Below are positions 6,868-13,197 of a stretch of 13,197 bases of DNA, one piece after another. Within the stretch, counting starts at the first letter, position 1, and every line of letters begins with the position of its first letter. Origin of the DNA: Thermogutta sp. (GTDB lineage Bacteria > Planctomycetota > Planctomycetia > Pirellulales > Thermoguttaceae). The stretch lies in contig NZ_JACIYL010000032.1 in assembly GCF_014359955.1 (NCBI RefSeq), positions 1-13,197 on the forward strand, read 5' to 3'. The notes beneath the pieces are model-generated. The model was given only the letters and a program-made list of their open reading frames with translations, was not told where the DNA came from and did not search any database. A program made the position numbers and the translations under genes.

Positions 6868-7809
6868 ATGGCCCATCCAAGGCTGGTTGCAATTCTGGAA
6901 TGCCTCAAGTCGGCGCGCGAAGAGGTTGAGGCCTCTCTGCAACGAACCTTTGACCAGGGCTTCAAAATAGGGGACTTAGATAAGGCCCAACCGTTCGAGG
7001 AACAAAAAGACGTGTTGGCAAGAGCGACGTCCGGACGGGGGCTGTCGGTAGAGTTTCACTTCGATCGGTTCCGCGTTGACATTTTCCTGCTCGACGAGGC
7101 GGAGGTTATTCCGAGATGGGCTGACGACCCAGATCCGACGGGAACCTCCAAACTGGCGACCCTTGCCCAGGAGCTTGGCATACTTCTCTTTCCTGCCGAG
7201 TGGCCACTACGGGAAAGTACCGCCCGCGTTGTTCCAGCCTCTGTTAGCGACAGAAAACCGCCGGAGGACGTGGCCGGGATCCTGGTGCCGGTGACCGTTG
7301 GCGACCGGGAGTTGCCCATGTTCATTTGGCTGTTGGAAGAGGCGCCGGTCGGGCAAGCCGTGGAAGCGCCGCAGGCCCCATCTCGGGAGCAGTTTGCGCC
7401 GACCGAGAATTCGGCCGAGGACGGGAGCAGGGCGGGGCAGTCGAGCCAGGCGCGTTCAGCTCATCGAAAAGCTCCCTCTCCGCGGGCCAGGATGCTGCCG
7501 CTTCTGACCCGCAGTCTTCTTAAAATCAGGCTCCCCGTGGAGGTGATTCTGGCTCGTACCCGAAAGCCTCTTGCCGAAATACTCCAACTCGCCCCGGGAA
7601 CGATCATACAGTTCAATAAATCGTGTGACGAACCCCTCGAGCTCGCCGTCAATGGTTATGTCATCGCCCGGGGAGAGGCGGTCAAGGTCGGAGATAAATT
7701 CGGCCTGCGCATTCTGGAAATGACTCTCCCGCCCGAACGGTATGTGATTCTTTCCGGGCGGACTTCATCCCGAACCGGGGACGCTCGACAGGTCTCCGTC
7801 AGTAAATAG
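6868..7809 (+). CDS. FliM/FliN (SpoA-domain) family protein
   Basis: The protein has 313 residues. Residues about 215-285 form a SpoA/FliN C-terminal domain (LLKIRLPVEVILARTRKPLAEILQLAPGTII... then ELAVNGYVIARGEAVKVGDKFGLRILEM), the fold of the flagellar C-ring and of type III secretion sorting platforms. Residues about 1-145 are a separate domain I cannot name, including a helical N-terminus and a beta-rich part (VEFHFDRFRVDIFLL; GILVPVTVGDRELPMFIWLLE), joined by a Pro/Ala/Ser/Gln-rich linker (about 150-210). Classical FliN is about 140 residues, so this is an extended form, perhaps analogous to FliY or to other planctomycete FliN versions. No other flagellar or chemotaxis gene is in the window. 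The ATG at 6868 is the only in-frame start after the TGA at 6850; its ribosome site is poor. A motor-switch role in the cytoplasmic C-ring is the family expectation, not shown here. Confidence 0.82.
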   Translation: MAHPRLVAILECLKSAREEVEASLQRTFDQGFKIGDLDKAQPFEEQKDVLARATSGRGLSVEFHFDRFRVDIFLLDEAEVIPRWADDPDPTGTSKLATLAQELGILLFPAEWPLRESTARVVPASVSDRKPPEDVAGILVPVTVGDRELPMFIWLLEEAPVGQAVEAPQAPSREQFAPTENSAEDGSRAGQSSQARSAHRKAPSPRARMLPLLTRSLLKIRLPVEVILARTRKPLAEILQLAPGTIIQFNKSCDEPLELAVNGYVIARGEAVKVGDKFGLRILEMTLPPERYVILSGRTSSRTGDARQVSVSK

Positions 7810-8028
7810 GTGGGATCCGCCAGACAGGCCGGGCATTTTCCGTGGGAACGTGCTGTTTCGAGAGGCGGCCCGAGGCGGTAAATTGAAGATTTGCGACAAG
7901 TCATCCTGGATTTTTCCCGTTTTCGGAGCCTGCCGCCCGTACGGGGTTAGTGCTATCGCAGCGCATTTGGTCGTGGCGTCTTGCTCGCATTTCACGACTG
8001 GGAGCTACCGAACAGAAGGATTACCGGC

Positions 8029-8637
8029 GTGCGTATTTTTGTGCTCGATAATTACGATTCGTTCACCTACAATCTTGTGCAACGGTTGGGAGAAATTAAT
8101 CCCGAGTTGGACATTGCGGTAGAGCGCAACGATCAGACAACCGTGGAGCAGATCGAGCGGTGGAACCCGGATCGGATCATCATTTCGCCCGGCCCCTGCA
8201 CCCCGTCAGAGGCCGGGATATCTGTGGAGTGTGTCCGGTATTTTGCCGGGCGGGTTCCGTTATTGGGCGTTTGTCTGGGGCATCAGTCCATTGGGCAGGC
8301 GTTCGGTGCGAGGATCGTCCGGGCGAAACGACTGATGCATGGCAAGACGGATATGATCTATCACGACGAGAAAGGGCTGTTTGAGGGGATCGAGAATCCC
8401 TTCGTGGCGACCCGTTACCACAGCCTGGTGATCGAGCCCGAATCGCTCCCCGAATGTTTCGAGGTCTGTGCATGGTCGTTTCTACCGGATGGCAGCCGCG
8501 AAATCATGGGCATTCGGCATAAAGAGTATCCTCTTTTCGGAGTGCAGTTCCATCCGGAGAGCTTTCTCACGGCCGCCGGCCCCGCTATTCTTGAGAGATT
8601 CCTCGTCCTGGGCGAAACGAATGTGAAGATAGGCTGA
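8029..8637 (+). CDS. pabA: Glutamine amidotransferase subunit, TrpG/PabA type
   Basis: This class I glutamine amidotransferase (202 residues) releases ammonia from glutamine for anthranilate synthase (tryptophan) or aminodeoxychorismate synthase (folate). It opens with the family signature [28 protein letters not shown] forms the oxyanion region, GVCLGHQ carries the nucleophile Cys82, and VQFHPES supplies His175 and Glu177 of the triad. HGKTD and RYHSLVIE are also typical. The GTG at 8029 is chosen because AAGGA at 8016-8020 lies 8 bases upstream and the protein then begins at the conserved strand; an in-frame start at 7981 would add 16 unrelated residues. The synthase partner (TrpE or PabB) is not in the window, so TrpG and PabA cannot be separated and the protein may serve both pathways. 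Its stop overlaps the next start by one base (TGATG), giving an operon with lnt. Confidence 0.9.
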   Translation: MRIFVLDNYDSFTYNLVQRLGEINPELDIAVERNDQTTVEQIERWNPDRIIISPGPCTPSEAGISVECVRYFAGRVPLLGVCLGHQSIGQAFGARIVRAKRLMHGKTDMIYHDEKGLFEGIENPFVATRYHSLVIEPESLPECFEVCAWSFLPDGSREIMGIRHKEYPLFGVQFHPESFLTAAGPAILERFLVLGETNVKIG

Positions 8638-10643
8638 TGATTCCCGGAGGTTCTCGAAGACTGGAGTCAGCCAAGATGGCCCGGAGGGAGGAATCGGCCG
8701 GTAGAACTCTCGGTCACCGTTTTTCCGGTGAATCGAAGGTCTTGTCGGAGGAGCATGGGGCTGATAAGAAGTCACCGGTTCTGGGGGCGAGGCGCGAAAC
8801 GTTCTTCCTGGCGGCAATCGGGGCTGTCTTGTTGTGGATGGCGCTCCCCCCTCTCGATGTGGCGCCTCTCGCGTGGCTGGCACCGTGTTTCTGGTGTGCG
8901 CTCATCGCACGTGCTCGACCGCTGAAAATTCGAGAATATTTCGTTCTGGCGGCAGTTGGATTCGCCCTCTGGATGGCGGCTCTTCACTGGCTTCGTTTAC
9001 CTCACTGGGCGACGAGCTTTGGTTGGGTGGCCCTCTCGTTTTACCTCGCCTGGTATTTGCCCAGTTTCGTGGGGTTCACCAGAATCGCCGTACACCGCTG
9101 GCGAGTTCCTTTACCGATTGCGGCTGCCACCATTTGGGCGGGATTGGAGGTAGCACGGGCCCATTTACTCACGGGTTTTACCATGGCCAGTCTTGCACAT
9201 ACCCAGTACCGGTGGCTCAGCCTCATTCAGATTGCCGACCTGGGCGGGACATACGGTGTGGGTTGGGTCATGATGTTTGTTTCTGGCTGTCTTTATCTGG
9301 CGGCTCAGCGCGTGGCGGCATTCACCCGAGCTTGGGCTTATGGGGGATCGGACGAGGCCTCTTCGGATGGAGTTCCCGTAAAAACCGCAGCCCGGCGGCT
9401 ACTAATTGCCGGCTGGCCGATTGTGGCGGCAGGGGGAATGCTGGGGGTGGTTGTGCTATATGGCCATTACCGTTTGGCACTCCACGCGGCGACGCCGCAG
9501 ACTTCGACCGTGCGGGTGGCCCTCATCCAAGGTTCGCAGGATATTCGATTGGAAGACGGTGAGGAAAAACGGGAACGGATCCACCGTCACTACCTTCGAC
9601 TGGCTTTCCTGGCGGCCAGACAGTACCGGAATCTTGACCTCATGGTTTGGCCGGAGACTGTTTACGGCGGCTTGTTGATTGATGCTGACTCCCACCCCGC
9701 TGTCCCTCCTGAATGGCGCGCGAAAGGGGTGACCGATGAGGAGTTTCTGGATCAGCTCGTTGCGGCCAAGCGGAGCAGTGAAGCGGCGATGGAACGCCTC
9801 GCGTGTGAGCTTGATTCTCGCCTGATTCTGGGTGTCGAGACGGTTGCTTATACGAGATCGGGGATTCGCTATTACAACTCGGCTGCATTCGTCGGGAAGT
9901 GTTCCACGGATGCGGTTTTTCCAAAAACCGGAAACGTTTCCGACGCAAATGACTTGGACAAGTTATCCCCCTCTGCTGACGTTTCAGAGGAAGCGTCTTC
10001 GCAGAACCTCAACAGAAAACCCTATTGCTATTTGGGACGCTATGACAAAATGCACCTGGTGATGTTTGGCGAGTACGTCCCTTTCGCCGACGAATTTCCC
10101 CTGATGCGGTACCTCACTCCGTTAAGCACGAATACGACACCGGGGAGACTACCCAGGGCGTTTGCGGTGCGCGGTGTTTTGTTCTGCCCCAACATTTGCT
10201 TTGAGAGCGTCATTCCGCATCTTATTCGCGAGCAGATTCTCAAGCTGCGAAAGCTCGGAAGCGAACCGGATGTACTCGTCAATCTGACGAACGATGGATG
10301 GTTTTGGGGTTCCAGTGAGCTGGATATGCACCTGATCTGTGGGGTGTTCCGGGCAGTGGAAACCAGAAAACCGTTCCTGATCGCGGCCAACACGGGCTTT
10401 TCGGCGGTGATTGATGCCACCGGCCGGATCGTCTCCCAGGGGCCTCGTCGAGATGTGGCGATTCTCCTGGCCGAGGTTGGGAAATCCGATTTCCACAGTT
10501 GGTATCTGGATTACGGAATCGTCCCCAACAGCATTCTTGTTTCGGCCGTTGTGTTGGTTATTGCAGGAGAGCTCTTCCTTCGCGTGATTCACCGCCGCTG
10601 GGGACGGTCCACCACGTCAAACCGCGCGATCTCGGACAATTAA
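8637..10643 (+). CDS. lnt: Apolipoprotein N-acyltransferase
   Basis: Lnt adds the third acyl chain to the N-terminal cysteine of lipoproteins at the inner membrane. The N-terminal half has several membrane helices (about 55-290), and the second half is a nitrilase domain facing the periplasm, followed by a final helix near 625-650. The catalytic residues are present: Glu340 in MVWPETVYGG, Lys471 in YDKMHLVMFGEYVPF and Cys521 in NICFESVIP; VNLTNDGWFW and NTGFSAVID are further signatures. At 668 residues it is well above the about 510 of E. coli Lnt. The Glu-Lys spacing is 131 against 68, so an insertion of about 63 residues lies there (around 360-465), while the Lys-Cys spacing is normal. A soluble N-terminal extension of about 50 residues is also present. 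The ATG at 8637 overlaps the pabA stop; an ATG at 8676 with GGAG 9 bases upstream is a credible alternative that would remove 13 residues. Confidence 0.93.
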   Translation: MIPGGSRRLESAKMARREESAGRTLGHRFSGESKVLSEEHGADKKSPVLGARRETFFLAAIGAVLLWMALPPLDVAPLAWLAPCFWCALIARARPLKIREYFVLAAVGFALWMAALHWLRLPHWATSFGWVALSFYLAWYLPSFVGFTRIAVHRWRVPLPIAAATIWAGLEVARAHLLTGFTMASLAHTQYRWLSLIQIADLGGTYGVGWVMMFVSGCLYLAAQRVAAFTRAWAYGGSDEASSDGVPVKTAARRLLIAGWPIVAAGGMLGVVVLYGHYRLALHAATPQTSTVRVALIQGSQDIRLEDGEEKRERIHRHYLRLAFLAARQYRNLDLMVWPETVYGGLLIDADSHPAVPPEWRAKGVTDEEFLDQLVAAKRSSEAAMERLACELDSRLILGVETVAYTRSGIRYYNSAAFVGKCSTDAVFPKTGNVSDANDLDKLSPSADVSEEASSQNLNRKPYCYLGRYDKMHLVMFGEYVPFADEFPLMRYLTPLSTNTTPGRLPRAFAVRGVLFCPNICFESVIPHLIREQILKLRKLGSEPDVLVNLTNDGWFWGSSELDMHLICGVFRAVETRKPFLIAANTGFSAVIDATGRIVSQGPRRDVAILLAEVGKSDFHSWYLDYGIVPNSILVSAVVLVIAGELFLRVIHRRWGRSTTSNRAISDN

Positions 10644-10687
10644 ATTGCGGGCACGGCAGACTTCCCAAGTCATCAGAACCTTGCGCC

Positions 10688-11458
10688 TTACTCGTTCCCT
10701 TGTTTTGACTCGGACTGACCGGAGGGCGATTCTCCACTCGAGTTTGCCTCGGAAGGTGATGCCGGTTGGTCCGCTGGCTGCGGTTGTGGCTGAAGGTGAG
10801 GTTCTGAAGTTTCGCTCTCTTTCTCGTCTTCTTGGGATTGGGCGGCTTGTTCTTGCTCGCTGGTGGCTTCTGAGGCTTGATCTTTGGTTTCCGTTTCCGC
10901 GTGCTGTTTGTCGGCTTCCGCAGGTGGCGGCGTTTCGCTCAGTTTTGCTTTCACGCCGTACTGATGGACGAGCGTGCCGCCGAGGTGCGCTGTATGAGCA
11001 AGGTACAGGGCGGCCACGGCCATCGCTACCAGGAAGATCAGAGAAATTGGAACGCGAACGACCGCCTTCCCGATTGACGAGACCGTCAAGGTGAGGAGCA
11101 CAAAAACTGCGTAGGCAATAGTCACACCGAGGTATATGTTCCGTGTAAGCAGGGCGTATTCTTCATGTTCCTCCATCACGTCGAACATTTCGTCGGGACC
11201 TTCCTCAACGATATCACGAGCGGCCAGCCCCGTGGCGGTCGCCAGGAAAGCTCCCGCTGTGCCCAAAGCAAGCAACAACACAGCCGAAACGGCAAATCCC
11301 TGCCAGCGCGGAGCGAAAATCAGTCCCAGGAGGACAAATACCGGAGCCACCAGCAGAAGCGCGATCGGAAAGTGGACCACCAACACGTGCATCCCCGGCC
11401 AGGGAACGTTCGTGGGAGGCAGAGGAGGAAGGCTTAGTCCCAGATTCACTGCGAACAT
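10688..11458 (-). CDS. DUF2231 family integral membrane protein with acidic low-complexity tail
   Basis: The 256-residue protein has four membrane helices at about 23-48, 54-79, 106-128 and 133-155. The DUF2231 signatures are GMHVLVVHFPIAL in helix 1 (His24, His29), an acidic loop with EEHEEYA (His98) and HTAHLGGTLVHQYG after helix 4 (His155, His158, His165). Paired histidines in this family suggest a heme-binding or redox membrane protein, but I know of no firmly assigned activity. Residues about 170-256 are a disordered Glu/Gln/Ser/Pro-rich tail (QPQPQPADQPASPSE) not part of the family core. AAGGAG at 11467-11472, 8 bases before the ATG, supports the start, and a strong promoter lies upstream, so the gene is probably a single transcript. 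It converges with lnt, the two stop codons being 44 bases apart. The family call is confident. Confidence 0.85.
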   Translation of the reverse strand: MFAVNLGLSLPPLPPTNVPWPGMHVLVVHFPIALLLVAPVFVLLGLIFAPRWQGFAVSAVLLLALGTAGAFLATATGLAARDIVEEGPDEMFDVMEEHEEYALLTRNIYLGVTIAYAVFVLLTLTVSSIGKAVVRVPISLIFLVAMAVAALYLAHTAHLGGTLVHQYGVKAKLSETPPPAEADKQHAETETKDQASEATSEQEQAAQSQEDEKESETSEPHLQPQPQPADQPASPSEANSSGESPSGQSESKQGNE

Positions 11459-11752
11459 GAGTGCATCTCCTTCGACAACCGAACTGTGTGTGACATTCCG
11501 CTCGACAAGCCCGGCACTTTTTTACGATTGAAGGGGGTGTATGTCAAGAGTGACGTTGCAATTTTTGGTTGGGGAATGGCCTTTCGGAATTAGGACACGC
11601 ATTCTGCCTCCCAAAAACCGTTTTGGAACATCAGGTATTCTCGTGGTGGTAAGCTGTGCGGGAAAGCGGAAGCAGCAGGGGCAAGGACGAGCGCTGTGAA
11701 ATGATCGGCCATACCGGCGTGAGGGCTCGCAACACGCGGGAACGAAGGCGTT
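11459..11752. other. Intergenic region between the STN-like gene and the DUF2231 gene
   Basis: About 294 bases. It holds the DUF2231 ribosome site and promoter near its left end. At 11615-11630 is an AT-rich inverted repeat (CCAAAA...TTTTGG around a four-base loop) that could be a weak terminator for the gene ending at 11753, though no T run follows the stem. No reading frame here looks real. Confidence 0.45.
11519..11547 (-). promoter_or_regulatory. Near-consensus sigma70-type promoter for the DUF2231 gene
   Basis: On the minus strand a perfect TTGACA (11547-11542) is followed after 17 bases by TAAAAA (11524-11519), which matches four of six -10 positions. Transcription would begin near 11512, leaving a leader of about 54 bases to the ATG at 11458 with the AAGGAG site inside it. 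Confidence 0.65.
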
Positions 11753-12931
11753 TCAATCCTCAATCGGCCGGAGGGTGGTTATCCAAAGAAACGGCCTGTC
11801 TGCGTCGTCCAAGCGAACTTCTCCCTTGAGTTTCGCCTGAAACAGGCTGCGCTTGATGATCTGACTGTATGTCGTCTTGGTTTGAGGAATGTTGATCGAA
11901 GTCTTTTCCAGATCGATACCGTATCGTACGAGCGCCGGATAATCGAAAAGGGCTACCAGTCCAAGTCGCGATTCAATAGACCCCAACACAGTGCGAATGT
12001 TGACGTTTTGTATGTTGACGGTGAGAAACTCCAGAAGTTGCGGCACCGCTTTGCTTTCGCCCTCTTCGGGAGACCATCCCACAGGCCAGCAGGCGACGTT
12101 GGGACCGCCACGGACGATCCAGTATTTGACACCCTGCACATCGCCTCGGGGCACAAGGGCGAGGCCGTCGTAGCGCAAAAGATACGCCAGAGCCGTTCCC
12201 GTCGCTAAACTCTTGAGTTCTTCTCCAATTTCATGAGAGGAAAGCAGGGATTTCGCCCTTTCATCCCAAACGACGGGGTTATGCAGTTTTGCGAGGAGTT
12301 GGTCCACGATATCGCGGCTCTTTCGCCCCAGTGTAGAAATAACCACTGGTTGCGCGAGATCCTGTTTGACTAACTGGAAGCGGACGATGTCCAGCCCGAA
12401 CGCCACTGTTTTGGGGCGAGACTCCGGTGGACCACTCGTTCGGAGTTCATCAATCCACCGCACGAAGCCGGATAACTGTCGGATGGAAAAGCGTCCCCCC
12501 GGTACGACCAGTTCGTTGGAGTTGTTGATAATCCCGATCACGTGGTAGGTGGGTTGCGGCGAGGTGGGCAGTACTTCCACTTTCGGCTGATCTGACGGAA
12601 ACGCAGTGCGAATTCGCACGCGTGTGATCCCCATTTGACCAAGTTCACGGGCCCATTCATGCTGGGTGAGTGGCGGCAACCTGGGATCGACGGCCAACTC
12701 GATTTCGACCTCGGGCTGCTGAGCCCCACCATCGGAGCAAACGGCTCGTCCCAGGCCGAACTGCATCAACAGAATTAATACTGTGATGAAAACGGCCGTT
12801 TTCGCGACGCGGTCGCGGGGACTCCTTATCGCCCGAGTGCTCGGCTGGAACAGGCCGTTATTCGGTCGCCGAACGATCATTCCGGGCTCCAATTCGGGAG
12901 CTATCGTGAAAGCGATCGTTCTCGACGGCAC
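11753..12931 (-). CDS. Membrane-anchored protein with STN/secretin-N-like C-terminal domain, function unknown
   Basis: With the GTG start at 12931 the protein has 392 residues. This start is preferred because GAGGAGG at 12940-12946 is 8 bases upstream; longer starts (ATG at 12964 or 12988) would have no ribosome site and would lie inside rarA. A cytoplasmic segment of about 44 residues is followed by one hydrophobic helix (about 45-64, KTAVFITVLILLMQFGLG), which could be an internal signal-anchor, then a secreted or periplasmic part. Residues about 300-392 (VNIQNVNIRTVLGSIESRLGL ... KTTYSQIIKRSLFQAKL ... RPFLWITT) have the beta-alpha-beta rhythm of the STN/secretin-N domains found in outer-membrane secretins and TonB receptors. 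The middle region (about 70-290) is unrecognised. The upstream rarA stop overlaps the ribosome site, so translation is probably coupled. The domain call is an inference from pattern; no function is proposed. Confidence 0.75.
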   Translation of the reverse strand: MPSRTIAFTIAPELEPGMIVRRPNNGLFQPSTRAIRSPRDRVAKTAVFITVLILLMQFGLGRAVCSDGGAQQPEVEIELAVDPRLPPLTQHEWARELGQMGITRVRIRTAFPSDQPKVEVLPTSPQPTYHVIGIINNSNELVVPGGRFSIRQLSGFVRWIDELRTSGPPESRPKTVAFGLDIVRFQLVKQDLAQPVVISTLGRKSRDIVDQLLAKLHNPVVWDERAKSLLSSHEIGEELKSLATGTALAYLLRYDGLALVPRGDVQGVKYWIVRGGPNVACWPVGWSPEEGESKAVPQLLEFLTVNIQNVNIRTVLGSIESRLGLVALFDYPALVRYGIDLEKTSINIPQTKTTYSQIIKRSLFQAKLKGEVRLDDADRPFLWITTLRPIED

Positions 12932-12939
12932 GGCTGGCA

Positions 12940-12946
12940 CCTCCTC
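12940..12946 (-). promoter_or_regulatory. Ribosome binding site overlapping the rarA stop codon
   Basis: GAGGAGG on the minus strand lies 8 bases before the GTG at 12931. The TGA of rarA (12947-12945) shares its last two bases with this site, so a ribosome ending rarA would sit on the start region of the next gene. It settles the start choice. Confidence 0.7.
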
Positions 12947-13197
12947 ATGGCGAAGGGTCAACATTGTCGGAAGACGGTCTGGCCGCACGACGTGTTGCTT
13001 TTCGCGGTTTCTCCGGGGCGGGGTCTGTAGCCTCGGATTTGGCGGATTTCAGGACCGCGCGAATCCTTTCCAAGCGTGCCTGGAGTTCTTTTTCAAAACC
13101 TCGATCGGTGGGATGGTAATACGTTTTTTCCACCCCGAGATAATCCTGGGCTGCGATTCCATTTTCAAAATCGTGCGCGTATTGATACCCTGTGCCG
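12945..13197 (-). CDS. rarA: Replication-associated recombination protein RarA (MgsA-type AAA+ ATPase), C-terminal end only
   Basis: Only the last 83 residues are present, the gene continuing off the right edge. The readable end is GTGYQYAHDFENGIAAQDYL, then GVEKTYYHPTDRGFEKELQAR, the characteristic C-terminal end of RarA/MgsA proteins (YkYpHd-Y...QqYLP...YY-Pt--G-E). RarA is a clamp-loader-like ATPase acting in the cytoplasm at stalled replication forks and is tied to RecA loading and to single-strand-binding protein. After the conserved part lies a basic/proline tail of about 35 residues (AKSEATDPAPEKPRKATRRA), longer than in E. coli RarA. The ATPase domain cannot be checked here. A short frame beginning with the GTG at 13133 is only the interior of this gene. 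It lies directly upstream of the STN-like gene. Confidence 0.85.
   Translation of the reverse strand, partial: GTGYQYAHDFENGIAAQDYLGVEKTYYHPTDRGFEKELQARLERIRAVLKSAKSEATDPAPEKPRKATRRAARPSSDNVDPSP

Noticed and set aside
6547..6942. 131-codon minus-strand frame
   Set aside because: It covers the tRNA promoter-proximal region and the start of the FliN-like gene, lacks a ribosome site and has no recognisable fold.
7930..7955. Palindrome CCCGTACGGG upstream of pabA
   Set aside because: A ten-base palindrome in GC-rich DNA is expected by chance, and it is not placed against any visible promoter.
8834..9562. 242-codon plus-strand frame inside lnt
   Set aside because: It is a shifted frame of the clearly recognisable Lnt coding sequence.
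10659..10671. GACTT-CCC-AAGTC inverted repeat between lnt and the DUF2231 gene
   Set aside because: The stem is only 5 bp with a three-base loop and no T run, so a terminator call is not supported.
10645..11094. 149-codon plus-strand frame
   Set aside because: It is antisense to the DUF2231 gene, whose repetitive Glu/Gln/Ser tail produces long open frames on the other strand.

Overview
The window reads as a piece of a Planctomycetota chromosome, tentatively a Pirellulales/Thermoguttaceae-type organism. The reasons are protein style: an extracytoplasmic PQQ-like propeller opening with WPRFRGPNGSG, a GYF-type domain fused to a membrane anchor, an oversized apolipoprotein N-acyltransferase, and several membrane-anchored proteins with no recognisable family. 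GC looks moderate (mid-50s %, not computed). I see no insertion sequences, CRISPR arrays, phage genes or rRNA.

Layout. (1) 1-1368, minus: 5' part of an unusual NtrC-like regulator (PAS, degenerate AAA+, Fis-type HTH), running off the left edge. (2) 1627-2112, plus: a small RmlC-type sugar epimerase-like cupin, divergent from the regulator. (3) 5679-2128, minus: three probably co-transcribed envelope genes, namely a GYF/transmembrane/beta-domain protein, an exported PQQ-like beta-propeller and a small membrane-anchored beta-domain protein. (4) 5680-6234: about 550 bases with no convincing gene. (5) 6235-6531, minus: tRNA-Gln(CTG) followed by tRNA-Ser(CGA), with a good sigma70-type promoter. 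(6) 6868-7809, plus: an isolated FliN/SpoA-domain protein. (7) 8029-10643, plus: a TrpG/PabA glutamine amidotransferase overlapping an Lnt apolipoprotein N-acyltransferase. (8) 11458-10688, minus: a DUF2231 membrane protein with a strong promoter. (9) 13197-11753, minus: the 3' end of rarA, overlapped by a membrane-anchored protein with an STN/secretin-N-like C-terminus.

How the genes relate. Most are chromosomal housekeeping genes in short operons: lipoprotein maturation (Lnt), folate/tryptophan glutamine amidotransfer, replication-fork maintenance (RarA) and tRNAs. The envelope trio (3) and the rarA-coupled protein (9) are the least understood parts. Two junctions, PQQ propeller to small beta-domain protein and rarA to its follower, share the layout in which the upstream TGA stop forms the first bases of the downstream Shine-Dalgarno, which suggests translational coupling.

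Nothing looks like a self-contained new defence or mobile system. The best leads are the regulator that has lost both the sigma54-contacting loop and a normal nucleotide site, the envelope trio, the STN-like protein behind rarA, and the epimerase homologue whose catalytic tyrosine appears to be phenylalanine.
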